Below are positions 35,407-43,367 of a stretch of DNA of 57,815 nt, piece after piece (positions within the stretch are counted from its first letter, which is position 1; the number at the start of each line of letters is the position of its first letter). This DNA comes from a virus: the IMG/VR virus record IMGVR_UViG_3300044616_001261, positions 1-57,815 of that record. One strand, given 5' to 3'. The translations under genes were made by a program, and so were the position numbers. Below the pieces are notes generated by a model, which made no database searches, had not been told where the DNA came from, and saw only the letters and a program-made list of their open reading frames with translations.

Positions 35407-35745
35407 TTAATTCAAACAAATCTTTCCAAAATTAGGATACTCAATAAAAATATTTGAGTTTTCTCCGATTGTAATGTCTATGTCTTCTGTGGGTCTAACA
35501 AAAGGTTTTTTGTCTGACGTAATTTTCAATACTAAAATTGTTTTTCTTAATAATTCAAATTGTTCTTTGTTTAACATTACTTCACCATTTGTTTCAAAAT
35601 TTTTTTGTGAAATTTCTGATAAATGTTTATAAAATAATTCTTCATCTGCGTTTCCTAAAAAATATTCACGAGCCTCTTGGTTAGTTTCAAAATAATGTTT
35701 AACTGATTGAATATATATTAAAACTTCGGGAGATAGTTTTTCCAT
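35407..35745 (-). CDS. Hypothetical phage protein
   Basis: 112 residues, no recognised family. N-terminal helices (SPEVLIYIQSVKHYFETNQE, AREYFLGNADEELFYKHLSE) then a beta-rich end (VRPTEDIDITIGENSNIFIE). Shares one base with the start of the NusG gene's stop (both at 35745), hence probably co-translated with it. The sequence LNKEQFELLRKTILVLK is a well-formed amphipathic helix. Cytoplasmic; acidic. Confidence 0.75.
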   Translation of the reverse strand: MEKLSPEVLIYIQSVKHYFETNQEAREYFLGNADEELFYKHLSEISQKNFETNGEVMLNKEQFELLRKTILVLKITSDKKPFVRPTEDIDITIGENSNIFIEYPNFGKICLN

Positions 35746-36269
35746 TAAGGTTTTTGAATTTGTTCCAAAGTTAATGAAACTGCTGTATTTCTCCCAAATA
35801 TTTTTATTTCTACGTCAATCTTATCTCCCTTAATGTCAGATATAACACCTTCAAATGTTTTAAATGGACCTTCTGAAACGATAACACTTTCTCCAATAAC
35901 AAATTTTAATTTTTTACTTTCAATATGTTCTTCTAATGTATCGTCTTTTAAGATTCTACGAACATCGGTTTCTTTTAATAACAATGGCATCTTATCACCC
36001 ATCATACCCATAATATTTGGAATTGTTGATATTACTTTCAATTGCTCTTCCATTAATCTTTTTGGTGCTTCAAAATATAAGTAACCACTATATAAGACTT
36101 TTTCTCTTATTACTTTTTTATTTTTAACCACAACAAACTCTTTCTCTGTTGGACACACGAATCTAACAATATTACTAATCCTTCCAAGAGATATCTCTTT
36201 ATTAAATTGTTCAGTTAATGATCTTTCTTTTCCTGGTAATACTTTTACCACATACCAATTGTTTTCCAT
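35745..36269 (-). CDS. nusG: NusG-like transcription elongation/antitermination factor
   Basis: 174 residues, normal NusG length. The NGN domain begins NWYVVKVLPGKERSLTEQF, with VLYSGYLYFEAP matching the conserved Tyr-Pro-Gly-Tyr-hydrophobic strand, and IPNIMGMMGDKMP corresponding to the vxgFvg segment. The KOW domain lies at ~123-150 (FVIGESVIVSEGPFKTFEGV). In cells NusG binds the RNA polymerase clamp helices and couples it to Rho or ribosomes; RfaH-type paralogues act on selected operons. A phage copy, together with the phage sigma factor, could convert host polymerase for long late operons. Confidence 0.88.
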   Translation of the reverse strand: MENNWYVVKVLPGKERSLTEQFNKEISLGRISNIVRFVCPTEKEFVVVKNKKVIREKVLYSGYLYFEAPKRLMEEQLKVISTIPNIMGMMGDKMPLLLKETDVRRILKDDTLEEHIESKKLKFVIGESVIVSEGPFKTFEGVISDIKGDKIDVEIKIFGRNTAVSLTLEQIQKP

Positions 36270-36283
36270 AATTTTTAATATTA

Positions 36284-37126
36284 TTAGTAATTCATTATTA
36301 AAACTTCAATTCCTTCGTTTTGTGTTCCGTCTTTTTTAGCTGCCGCAGCCTTTTTAAAACTTTTTTCCGACCATTTATATTGTTCCTTAGGGAACCATTC
36401 TAAAAGTTTTGGAAACTCGTAATAAGATAAACTAAATTTACCTTTCATATTTTTTAAACACGTGGCTAATCTTTCGTGAGTTTCAATTGTAAAAATATGA
36501 TTTGAATAATATCCTTCAGTTTTATAATATGGTGGATCCATATAATAATATGTTGTTGGTGAATCATATTTTTCAACAACATCTTGGAAATCCATATTTT
36601 CAACAAATGTAATCTTATCAAAATGTTCCCTATATTTTGGGTGTTTCAATTTATCCAAAAATATTAAAACTTTACAGCGATATTTTCCTTTATAATCCAT
36701 ATACGATGCGGTTTCTGGTTTTGAACCTGAAAAAACTTGTGTTAGTACATAGATATACTTACAAGCAATCTCTAAACTATTTTCATCGGTAATTACTAAA
36801 TCATCATTGAACACTTCTTTCTGATATTGATTAAACATCTCAGCGTACTCAGGTGGTGTGTCCTCAACTTTCAATTGTTGACATGGGTATTTTAATAGTT
36901 CCGTATGTAGAACATCATATTGTTTAGCCCATTTCATTAAATTAGAGTTTAGTCTATTATAATCATTGTAAACTACTGTCTTTAAATTGGGGTACTTACT
37001 TAAATCCATATTAAAGAATACCCAAAACATACCTGAAAATCCCTCTACATAGGTTTCAATATCTTTTGGAATATGTGGTACAATCCATTTACCTATACGT
37101 GCCTTACCTCCAATATAACTTATCAT
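36284..37126 (-). CDS. dam: DNA N6-adenine methyltransferase, Dam/D12 class
   Basis: 280 residues. Begins SYIGGKARIGKWIVPHIP, the D12-class opening (x-Y-x-GGK), then a SAM-site loop in VEGFSGMFWVFF, which is degenerate relative to PFxGxGxxFF. Catalytic DPPY is at 197-200 (YYYMDPPYYKTEGYY). Order motif I before motif IV indicates the alpha class of N6-adenine methylases, typically GATC-specific in phages. Likely protects phage DNA from restriction. Divergent from the small plus-strand genes at 37196; the 69-base gap must hold promoters for both directions. Confidence 0.85.
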   Translation of the reverse strand: MISYIGGKARIGKWIVPHIPKDIETYVEGFSGMFWVFFNMDLSKYPNLKTVVYNDYNRLNSNLMKWAKQYDVLHTELLKYPCQQLKVEDTPPEYAEMFNQYQKEVFNDDLVITDENSLEIACKYIYVLTQVFSGSKPETASYMDYKGKYRCKVLIFLDKLKHPKYREHFDKITFVENMDFQDVVEKYDSPTTYYYMDPPYYKTEGYYSNHIFTIETHERLATCLKNMKGKFSLSYYEFPKLLEWFPKEQYKWSEKSFKKAAAAKKDGTQNEGIEVLIMNY

Positions 37127-37195
37127 TTAACATTATTTATAATAAAATATACTCAAAATATTTTAAAAAGAGAAATTAAATGTATATATTTTAAT
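37127..37195. promoter_or_regulatory. Divergent intergenic region with plus-strand TATTTATAATAAAATA element
   Basis: 69 bases between divergent genes, almost pure A/T. TATTTATAATAAAATA at 37134-37149 on the plus strand is nearly the element before the gene starting at 47577 (TATTTATAATAAAAGA). Any promoter for the two plus-strand genes has to lie here. Confidence 0.4.
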
Positions 37196-37348
37196 ATGGG
37201 ATGTACAAAATGTAAAGAAAAAAGGGATATTAAGGAGGAAATGATAAAGTCGGGAGAATTCATAAATAAGGGAATCATTTGGTTTGCTATCGGATGGTCT
37301 TTACTTGGAATTTACGGTTTAATCACACTAATATCAAAAATATTATGA
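37196..37348 (+). CDS. Small cysteine-containing membrane protein
   Basis: 50 residues from ATG at 37196 (a longer frame from 37073 would run deep into the Dam gene). MGCTKCKEKRDIKEEM carries a CxxC next to a charged helix, then one transmembrane helix at ~25-46 (GIIWFAIGWSLLGIYGLITL). The start is a plausible N-myristoyl-like or metal-binding end only by appearance. Small phage membrane proteins like this are often holins or early host-takeover factors; nothing here decides. Its stop overlaps the next start (ATGA). Confidence 0.65.
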   Translation: MGCTKCKEKRDIKEEMIKSGEFINKGIIWFAIGWSLLGIYGLITLISKIL

Positions 37349-37986
37349 GTAATAAAAAATATTCAATAGTTCTCTTTTGTAATAAAAAGAGAGTTAGTGT
37401 TTTATACAGTTGTATGAAAAGAACAACCGTATATGAATATTGGAGGGAATTTAAAACTCAACTTAGACCAAGGTATATAAAACAACAAACTGGTACAAGA
37501 AAAAATAAGGATTTATTATATGAATTAGCTCTCATATTTCCTAACAATAGATGGGCAACCGCAACATGGGTGAAGGATAGTTTAGGTAGAAATCAAGAAG
37601 CAAAAATAGAAAACGATAAATTAAGAATAAAAGAAATTATACCCTATTGGAAAGAGGAATTAATTTATGATTTTAATTTGAAAAAAAGAATTAGGTATCA
37701 TCAAATGTTAGAATACATTCTTTCAATCTCAGAAATTACACAAATTTTCATATTAAATAAAAATCTATTTGTACAAATTGAAAATGATGTGAGACTTTTT
37801 GGTAATAAAAATAAAGAGGACGCTGAGAGATTACTTGAATTAGTTAGAGAAGATTTAATAAATAAAAAAAGGGGTAATTTCTTTTTTGTAAAAGACATTA
37901 ACACCCATCAAAGAAAACTTCTATATAAACTACTTGAATCTAAAGGATTTAATCGTAGAGAATTATTTAGACACTACTCGTATTAA
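37345..37986 (+). CDS. Hypothetical phage protein, plus-strand island
   Basis: 213 residues from ATG at 37345, four-base overlap with the small membrane gene; an earlier in-frame ATG at 37279 would overlap it heavily. Basic and helical: VLYSCMKRTTVYEYWREFKT, RRKN-like QQTGTRKNKDLLYELALIFP, ending FFFVKDINTHQRKLLYKLLE. Appearance suggests a nucleic-acid-binding or WYL/regulatory protein but no family is recognised. Its 3' end overlaps the convergent gene at 37967 by 20 bases. Confidence 0.72.
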   Translation: MSNKKYSIVLFCNKKRVSVLYSCMKRTTVYEYWREFKTQLRPRYIKQQTGTRKNKDLLYELALIFPNNRWATATWVKDSLGRNQEAKIENDKLRIKEIIPYWKEELIYDFNLKKRIRYHQMLEYILSISEITQIFILNKNLFVQIENDVRLFGNKNKEDAERLLELVREDLINKKRGNFFFVKDINTHQRKLLYKLLESKGFNRRELFRHYSY

Positions 37987-38200
37987 AAACAATATCTACA
38001 CCACCTATTCTTATACTAAATGTATTTTGTGGTTTATCCATCTTCCTACCGTATTTTTTTTGTATGAGTTGGAATGTTTTCATAAAATCCTCTTCTGACA
38101 TTTCTAAAACTATTGTGTTAGTTTCGGTCTCACAATTTATTTTTTCTAATAAGTCAGATATAATTGCTAATTGGTTTAATAAATCACCTTTTTTTTCCAT
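37967..38200 (-). CDS. Small hypothetical phage protein
   Basis: 77 residues: an N-terminal helix (GDLLNQLAIISDLLEKI), an acidic region and a short beta-rich end (TFSIRIGGVDIVFNTSSV). No family recognised. The stop overlaps the convergent plus-strand gene and its start overlaps the end of the next upstream reading frame by 17 bases, consistent with a packed minus-strand operon. Confidence 0.65.
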   Translation of the reverse strand: MEKKGDLLNQLAIISDLLEKINCETETNTIVLEMSEEDFMKTFQLIQKKYGRKMDKPQNTFSIRIGGVDIVFNTSSV

Positions 38201-38300
38201 AACCTAATATCTTTAATATCTTTTCTATTATAGATATCCTCTTTTTTGGTTTTGGTTTAAACATTTCTGTTTTATCCAATTTTTTTATTTCATTAATCAT
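38184..38300 (-). CDS. Small basic hypothetical protein (start uncertain)
   Basis: From ATG at 38300 this encodes 38 residues (MINEIKKLDKTEMFKPKPKK, then RISIIEKILKILGYGKKR), strongly basic with one amphipathic helix. ATGs at 38327 and 38387 would give 47 or 67 residues, adding KEWLDKEMEKDK, but overlap the upstream gene by 35 or 95 bases. The 38300 start overlaps it by only eight. Function unknown. Confidence 0.5.
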   Translation of the reverse strand: MINEIKKLDKTEMFKPKPKKRISIIEKILKILGYGKKR

Positions 38301-38748
38301 CAGATTCTTCTGATTCTGTATCTCCATCTTGTCCTTCTCCATCTCCTTGTCCAACCACTCCTTCGCTTGTTGTAATCTCTTGTCCATAATTACTCATTAG
38401 ATTTATGTCTTTTAATTTATCTAGTGACTCATTTTGAAATAACTGTTGTAATTCCTTAACTTTTTGTTGAAATAATCTTTGTTTCTCCTCTTCTTCTTTA
38501 TTCTTGTGAACAATTTCATTTGCACACGCAAATACGACATCGTAACCATTTTGTGTTGATTGTGTAACTAAAGAAATAAGATTAAACTTTTCATTCTTAT
38601 CTTGAACTTTAATTGATATTGAACTATACGGTTTTACTACCTCATCATATTTCCATGTCAAAGGTAATTTTATATCTAAACTAACATTCTCTTGAACTTC
38701 TCTCAATGAATGAAAGTGTGGTCTTAATGTTTTTATATTTTCAAACAC
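38293..38748 (-). CDS. Hypothetical phage protein with acidic tail
   Basis: 151 residues. Beta-rich first half (LREVQENVSLDIKLPLTWKY, FNLISLVTQSTQNGYDVVFA), a coiled-coil-like helix (EEEEKQRLFQQKVKELQQLF) and a Gly/Asp/Glu tail (GQGDGEGQDGDTESEESDD). Acidic disordered tails of this kind occur in single-strand-binding and DNA-mimic proteins; the core does not show an obvious OB fold motif, so no function is assigned. Cytoplasmic. Confidence 0.7.
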   Translation of the reverse strand: MFENIKTLRPHFHSLREVQENVSLDIKLPLTWKYDEVVKPYSSISIKVQDKNEKFNLISLVTQSTQNGYDVVFACANEIVHKNKEEEEKQRLFQQKVKELQQLFQNESLDKLKDINLMSNYGQEITTSEGVVGQGDGEGQDGDTESEESDD

Positions 38749-38915
38749 GTTGTTAAATTAAAATGTATGTTATTATGAATGATAATGAAATCAATAATAA
38801 AGTATCTTCAACCTTAGTTAATTTCATTTGTTCGGGATTTTCTTGTGTAAGTTTAATAACAAACTCAAGAAAAAATCGTAATGTGTATATAATACTCAAT
38901 ACGAAAAAAAATAGT
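38749..38915. other. 167-base gap without supported gene
   Basis: A/T-rich gap between minus-strand genes. A plus-strand reading frame crosses it and runs into the histone-like gene, but its Ser/Asn/Phe-rich product has no domain. It probably holds the leader of the gene starting at 38748. Confidence 0.4.
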
Positions 38916-39104
38916 TTAATCTGTTCCATCATGTTTTTTCATTTCTTCAAGAATCTCTTTACGATATACACCAATCAATTGTTTAATTTCTTGAGCGTAT
39001 TTTCTCGCCCTAATTGATGCACTACGATTACCTTTCTCATATACCTTTTGAGTATCCACCGACATCTTCTCTACGAGTTCCTTGATTTTCTGTAGGGTTT
39101 CCAT
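38916..39104 (-). CDS. Histone H1-like (Hc1-type) DNA-binding protein
   Basis: 62 residues. The pattern KIKELVEKMSVDTQKVYEKG, NRSASIRARKYAQEIKQLI, then RKEILEEMKK follows bacterial Hc1-like proteins of Bacteroidota and Chlamydiae, which read Tyr-x-Lys-Gly-Asn-(K/R)-x-A-(G/S)-x-R-x-R-(K)-x-x-Q-(D/E)-(I/L)-K. Those are helical, basic nucleoid proteins. Here the Lys/Ala-rich tail of longer family members is missing. Role may be packaging or masking phage DNA, or competing with host nucleoid proteins. It supports a Bacteroidota host. Placed alone between hypothetical genes. Confidence 0.72.
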   Translation of the reverse strand: METLQKIKELVEKMSVDTQKVYEKGNRSASIRARKYAQEIKQLIGVYRKEILEEMKKHDGTD

Positions 39105-39144
39105 AATTTATTTCGGTTTTTAATACGAATATATGGAAAAAATT

Positions 39145-39600
39145 TTACTTTTTCAAGTTTTGATCTAACAATTTATATATTTCAGTTAACATGTCCAATT
39201 CGGACCTGGTTTTCCTATGTTCAAAATGGAATAAAATATAAAAGTATTCCTTTATTCTCATTACATTACCATCCAATTGATTATAATAATATGCCTCCAA
39301 GAAAAAACTCCAAAAATAATTGTAGGCGGTTCCCCTTTCTTTAAAATAAATTTTTTCGTGACCGAAATTTTCTATGGTTTTATCCCAACACCAAGTAAAG
39401 TGGTTTTTTTGGTCGGTTTCGGTATCAGTAACCTCAGGACCTAAATAGGTTTCATTAATTAAATCATATAATGACACAACAAATTCATGAAAAAGTTCTG
39501 TTTTTTCATAACTTACATTGTAAGCCTTAAACCACACATCAATTTGTTGTCTATAATTTTCGGAAGTTATAAATTCCAAATATCCTTCTTTATGTTCCAT
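39145..39600 (-). CDS. Hypothetical phage protein
   Basis: 151 residues, helical and aromatic-rich (TWCWDKTIENFGHEKIYF, GTAYNYFWSFFLEAYYYNQL). No known family. It lacks membrane segments despite the aromatic content. The conserved-looking centre Phe-Thr-Trp-Cys-Trp-Asp-Lys recalls small virion-assembly proteins of T4-like marine phages that occur near structural genes, but I cannot name one. A palindrome ATATTATTAATAT sits 15 bases before the start. Confidence 0.65.
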   Translation of the reverse strand: MEHKEGYLEFITSENYRQQIDVWFKAYNVSYEKTELFHEFVVSLYDLINETYLGPEVTDTETDQKNHFTWCWDKTIENFGHEKIYFKERGTAYNYFWSFFLEAYYYNQLDGNVMRIKEYFYILFHFEHRKTRSELDMLTEIYKLLDQNLKK

Positions 39601-39652
39601 AACTCATTATATATTAATAATATAAGGAGAAAAGAAAATAAAAAAAAGGATA

Positions 39653-40789
39653 TTACTGAGTTTTCTTATCGTAAGTGAAAATCTTTTTCATTTTCTCCAA
39701 TTCTTCATTAAGAACATTTGTGAAACTTACTTTAGACTCATTCATTGTTGGTACAGCCTCTTTTTTATATAATACTCTTTCTTCCTTATCTTTTTCTCTA
39801 TCCTTAATTTGTTTTTCCATTTTTTTAACGGCGTCTTTTGATGCAACTACATTAGCAACATCTTCAGAACTATTACCCATTAATTTATCACCTTCAATCG
39901 CCATCTTTAATCTTTTCTTAAATTGTTCAGATGGTTCATTATCATAATCTAAATTTTGTAAACCCGCAAAATTCTTTGCAACTTCCTCATCTTCTTCTTT
40001 GGTATTTTGTCTTGCAACTTTTTCACCTTTACCTATTTGTTTAGGGAATTCAGGATTGTCGTTACCTTCCACAGAAACCGCTTTTTTAATTTTTTGATCA
40101 ACATCTGACAAATTAGCTTTATTTTCTTTACCGCTTTCAGTATGTGCTTTATTATATGCATTTAAACCTGGCACCGATTCTGTTACCATTTTAGCAATTA
40201 ATTCTGTCAATTCAGTTTCAGTTAAACGTAATATTTTCTTTTTCTTAGATTCATTCATTTCACTACCACATTCACAAAGTTCTTTACCACATTTTTCACA
40301 TGTTTTCTTTTCTTCTTCCATATATGAACCACCACATTCATCACACTCTTCCTCTTCTTTCATTTCTTTACTCCAACATTCTTCTACATCATATTCTTTA
40401 CCATCTACTGTAAATGTTTTTTCACCTGCATCTTTTGCGGATTTAAGAGCTCCTGAGAATGCATTTCCTTCCATTGGTTGTTTTTCTGTATTTTCCATAT
40501 TGTCTGTTTCTTCTAATTGGTCATTAATTTCATCTAATTTGTTCATCATATCGTCATGTGACTCATAAACACCTTTCTCTATAATCAACTCTTTTCCTGG
40601 ATGTTTTTCTTTGTAGTCAGGTAAAGCTTCTTCAGCCTCTTCTTGAGATTCAAATGTTGCTAAGGGTAAACCTTCACATTTAATGTGATATTTCTCCATT
40701 TTACCCATTTCATTATCTTCCATTATGGTTCTTTTAACCTCCTCTGAAATTACTGATTCTATAATTTGTTTTAATTCACTTACTTTCAT
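39653..40789 (-). CDS. Phage structural-type protein with zinc-ribbon-like insert
   Basis: 378 residues, highly charged (Glu/Lys). Opens MKVSELKQIIESVISEEVKR, a helix that reappears in variant form at ~192 (ILRLTETELTELIAKMV) and ~350 (KVSFTNVLNEELEKMKKIF). Such LT-E-x-E-L-x-x-LI helices recur in virion or scaffold proteins of large marine phages. A zinc-ribbon-like block CDECGG ... CEKCGKELCECG is at ~148-176. Residues 50-75 (LPLATFESQEEAEEALPDYK) look like a small alpha/beta module. Possibly an internal head or scaffold protein; role not proven. Two bases from the upstream stop. Confidence 0.6.
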   Translation of the reverse strand: MKVSELKQIIESVISEEVKRTIMEDNEMGKMEKYHIKCEGLPLATFESQEEAEEALPDYKEKHPGKELIIEKGVYESHDDMMNKLDEINDQLEETDNMENTEKQPMEGNAFSGALKSAKDAGEKTFTVDGKEYDVEECWSKEMKEEEECDECGGSYMEEEKKTCEKCGKELCECGSEMNESKKKKILRLTETELTELIAKMVTESVPGLNAYNKAHTESGKENKANLSDVDQKIKKAVSVEGNDNPEFPKQIGKGEKVARQNTKEEDEEVAKNFAGLQNLDYDNEPSEQFKKRLKMAIEGDKLMGNSSEDVANVVASKDAVKKMEKQIKDREKDKEERVLYKKEAVPTMNESKVSFTNVLNEELEKMKKIFTYDKKTQ

Positions 40790-40791
40790 AT

Positions 40792-42006
40792 CTAAATAAA
40801 TATCTGTTTAATCTCATTTAATACAATATTTTCCACCTCTTGATGTGAAATTCCGTATTTTTTTGATACATGTGTTATTGCTTCTTGTATTTCTTGGTCT
40901 TCTTTAATGAATTCTATTGCACCAGTATTACCTTGATTACAATATGGGAACTTCTTACACTTCTCTTTAACCTTGACAAAAACACTATCTGGTCCTCCCC
41001 ATTTAGGAAAGTTTTTATCTTTAACCGCTCTACCTTGATATTCACTACTTGGTCCGTCTATCTTTAATGGATTCTTACGTCCTCCCTTTGTTGTCTTACC
41101 AAATGCCGGTACATCAAATGCACCTGAAGATGACGAAGTTGTTGCTTCTTCCACTTCCTCTTCTTCGTTTAAATCCATATTTGGGATGTGTGATATCTTT
41201 CTTTTAACTGTACTTGATTTACCAAATAATGGTGCTGAATATGCTCCTGATGAACTTGAGTCAGTTTCTTTAGCTTCAATCTTTTTCATTTTCGTGTAGT
41301 ATGATGGGTCTTCCGATAAATGGTTTGTATCAATTTCGTGATTCTTTTCTTTATTATCAAAATTATTTTTTATTAATTCTATATGACCTTCTCCCACAGT
41401 CGCTATAACTCTATAACCTTTTTTCCTATAATTTTTAATTTTGGTTACTAAATTTTTATCTCTAATATAATTGAAGACATCGGTTAATTTACTCAATTCA
41501 GTCTCAGGTTTTCCTGTATCTTTAGGAAAACACAAGTTATACATTAGTTCAATATCTTCTTCGTCTGGTGTTTTTGGGTTTTTTATCCCAAAACTTTTTA
41601 TCCATTCAATTCCTTCGTCATTTAATAAATGTGACATTTCTTGTGGGTAACTGGTTTGTCCAACAATAATCACATAAATCGCTGCCATTACTTTGTTAGG
41701 TGATAATGACGTTTCTGATTGCATTTCTTTAAAAAGTGATGATTTTGGATTTGTAACATTTGTTTCTTTACCATCCCAAGAATCATTTATAAAATTGGTG
41801 AAATATGTTTGTAATTCATTTTGAATTGCTTCTTGTTCACCTCCCTTTTCATATATGTTATCATCGTCACCACCCTCACCCATAAAAACTATTTTATCAT
41901 TTGGGTTGAAATTTTTTTTAACATAATTTGAAACCTTATCAACATCATCCATGTTATAATGTTGAACTCCAAAAATTAAAGAATCTCCAATTTTTAAAAT
42001 TTTCAT
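40792..42006 (-). CDS. Conserved phage protein with TraB-like region and FGK/CNQG motifs
   Basis: 404 residues in two parts. Residues ~1-235 are alpha/beta (IVFMGEGGDDDNIYEKGGEQ; YRVIATVGEGHIELIKNNF) and resemble the TraB/TIKI/EreA superfamily, where Gly-Glu and Gly-x-Gly-His supply metal-binding Glu and His. The C-terminal part is built of phage-specific motifs: two SSSSGA(Y/F)xxPxFGK blocks (~250 and ~290) and FPKWGGPDSVFVKVKEKC, KKFPYCNQG. The latter block is recurrent in structural-region proteins of marine myophages. The last helix (ISHQEVENIVLNEIKQIF) matches the helix type in the neighbouring gene. Function unknown. Confidence 0.55.
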   Translation of the reverse strand: MKILKIGDSLIFGVQHYNMDDVDKVSNYVKKNFNPNDKIVFMGEGGDDDNIYEKGGEQEAIQNELQTYFTNFINDSWDGKETNVTNPKSSLFKEMQSETSLSPNKVMAAIYVIIVGQTSYPQEMSHLLNDEGIEWIKSFGIKNPKTPDEEDIELMYNLCFPKDTGKPETELSKLTDVFNYIRDKNLVTKIKNYRKKGYRVIATVGEGHIELIKNNFDNKEKNHEIDTNHLSEDPSYYTKMKKIEAKETDSSSSGAYSAPLFGKSSTVKRKISHIPNMDLNEEEEVEEATTSSSSGAFDVPAFGKTTKGGRKNPLKIDGPSSEYQGRAVKDKNFPKWGGPDSVFVKVKEKCKKFPYCNQGNTGAIEFIKEDQEIQEAITHVSKKYGISHQEVENIVLNEIKQIFI

Positions 42007-42245
42007 TACTTAACCGATTTTAATGCACTCTCCCAAAATGACTTTCTTTGCCATAATGTTTTAAATAATTCAACCACTACCTTAGTTGATAGGTCAACTA
42101 TCTTATCGTCTATCTTTTTAACCCCTAACTCATCTTGAATCATTTTAACAACCATTTTATGTGCCTGTGTTGTTTCCATAAAAGATTTAATCTCTTTCTT
42201 GGTAATTCTTTCAATTTCTCTTTTATCTTGTTCTGTTAGTGCCAT
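42006..42245 (-). CDS. Small conserved helical phage protein
   Basis: 79 residues: TEQDKREIERITKKEIKSFM, KMIQDELGVKKIDDKIVDLS and VVVELFKTLWQRKSFWESAL. The RITKKEIKxF and LWQRKxFW blocks appear in small proteins of T4-like marine phages near structural genes. All helix, basic, cytoplasmic. One-base overlap (ATGA-like) with the next gene at 42006. No function known to me. Confidence 0.7.
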   Translation of the reverse strand: MALTEQDKREIERITKKEIKSFMETTQAHKMVVKMIQDELGVKKIDDKIVDLSTKVVVELFKTLWQRKSFWESALKSVK

Positions 42246-42247
42246 TA

Positions 42248-42775
42248 TTAGTTATTGTTTCTTTTTGTAATTAATGGTTCCATTGCAGTTTTAAATGTTT
42301 CCTCAAATTTAGCCAACTTTTCTAAAGCGGTTCCTGTTTCTGTAGTTAACTTTAACATATCTGCATTTATATAAACTCCGTTTTCCTCACCAGCAATAAA
42401 TACAAAACTAACGTCATCATCGGTTAAGACACCATCTAATCTAATTTGATTTTTATTAATTGTCATTCCAGGTTCAAAATCAACGATTTGTGAAACTTGT
42501 TGTCTAAAATTATCAATAATGGCTGAAATTGCTTGTTTTTGGTCTTCCATTAATTGCATATCCGTTTCATCCGTAGATAACATATTAACTTCAACATCAT
42601 TAATAACTATAAAATCGTTTTTTTGAGTTTGAGTTTGTTCTGGTTCTTGTGTTTGTTGAGTTACTTCTTGTTGCTCTCTTAGGACATTCATAGACGTTTT
42701 TGATTCATTAAGTTTCCTTATTGTATTCAACATCTTTTTAGTGTCGTCATATCCTGTCATTTGGTTGTTTTGCAT
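42248..42775 (-). CDS. Hypothetical phage protein
   Basis: 175 residues. N-terminal helix with KKMLNTIRKLNESK, a Gln/Glu-rich linker (QQEVTQQTQEPEQTQTQKND) and an alpha/beta domain (FIVINDVEVNMLSTDETDMQ, GMTINKNQIRLDGVLTDDDV, ENGVYINADMLKLT). The last helix LEKLAKFEETFKTAMEPLI is amphipathic. The linker plus compact domain suggests a virion accessory or scaffold protein. Overlaps the amidase-like gene by 29 bases. Confidence 0.68.
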   Translation of the reverse strand: MQNNQMTGYDDTKKMLNTIRKLNESKTSMNVLREQQEVTQQTQEPEQTQTQKNDFIVINDVEVNMLSTDETDMQLMEDQKQAISAIIDNFRQQVSQIVDFEPGMTINKNQIRLDGVLTDDDVSFVFIAGEENGVYINADMLKLTTETGTALEKLAKFEETFKTAMEPLITKRNNN

Positions 42776-43367
42776 TGTTAAAAAATATTCTAAAATTAAA
42801 CGAAGGGTTTATATCTGTATAAATACTTGAAAAGTTGGATTTACATACAATCCCGTGGAAATTTGATGCTCTCTCTATATATCCTTGAGATGGTACTATC
42901 TGTTTGAAAATAAGGTGTTTTTCACATAAGTCTTCACATAACTCCGCTAACGAACTCATTTGACTATCAGTATATGAATCCCAAAAATAGTAATTCCTCC
43001 AATTTTTTATATGTGGTTCGGACCTATATGGGTCGCCAATCCAATTATTAAGGACACCAGTGATGGTATTTTTATTTAACCACCCCAAGTTCTCAATTGC
43101 AATTTTAATCTGTTTTTTGTCAATTGTGGGGTCATTAAAGGTATTTGAGGTATGGTTGGTATCAAACAATTGATATATGACCCCCAATTTAGAAACAACA
43201 AAATGGGGAACATCTTCATATTCCCCATTCTTCCTATATTTTATCTTATTTAAAAAGTCGTCTAATCTTCTTTGAGTATCGTATAAAAAAATTTGTGATT
43301 TTTTTGTTTTCTTTTTTGTAACATTCAACTTTTTCTTATCTAAAATTTCTACGTCTTGGACTAACAT
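42747..43367 (-). CDS. N-acetylmuramoyl-L-alanine amidase-like protein (candidate endolysin)
   Basis: 206 residues. An Amidase_2-like core: PHFVVSKLGVIYQLFDTNHT (~65-85, the His-x-x-hydrophobic strand with G-x-I-x-Q), IKIAIENLGWLNKN (counterpart of the IGIExxN strand), YTDSQMSSLAELCEDLCEKH (the Thr-x-x-Q helix) and TDINPSFNF (counterpart of KxDPGxxF). The first zinc His, normally in VxHHT, appears replaced by IFLYDTQ. A ~15-residue lysine-rich N-terminus precedes it. If active it cuts the peptidoglycan stem; if not it may be a tail lysin or binding module. Overlaps membrane gene 43336-44919 by 32 bases. Confidence 0.55.
   Translation of the reverse strand: MLVQDVEILDKKKLNVTKKKTKKSQIFLYDTQRRLDDFLNKIKYRKNGEYEDVPHFVVSKLGVIYQLFDTNHTSNTFNDPTIDKKQIKIAIENLGWLNKNTITGVLNNWIGDPYRSEPHIKNWRNYYFWDSYTDSQMSSLAELCEDLCEKHLIFKQIVPSQGYIERASNFHGIVCKSNFSSIYTDINPSFNFRIFFNNAKQPNDRI

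Noticed and set aside
38763-39017. Plus-strand frame of 84 codons
   Set aside because: Runs antisense to the histone-like gene; no domain, poor composition and no leader.
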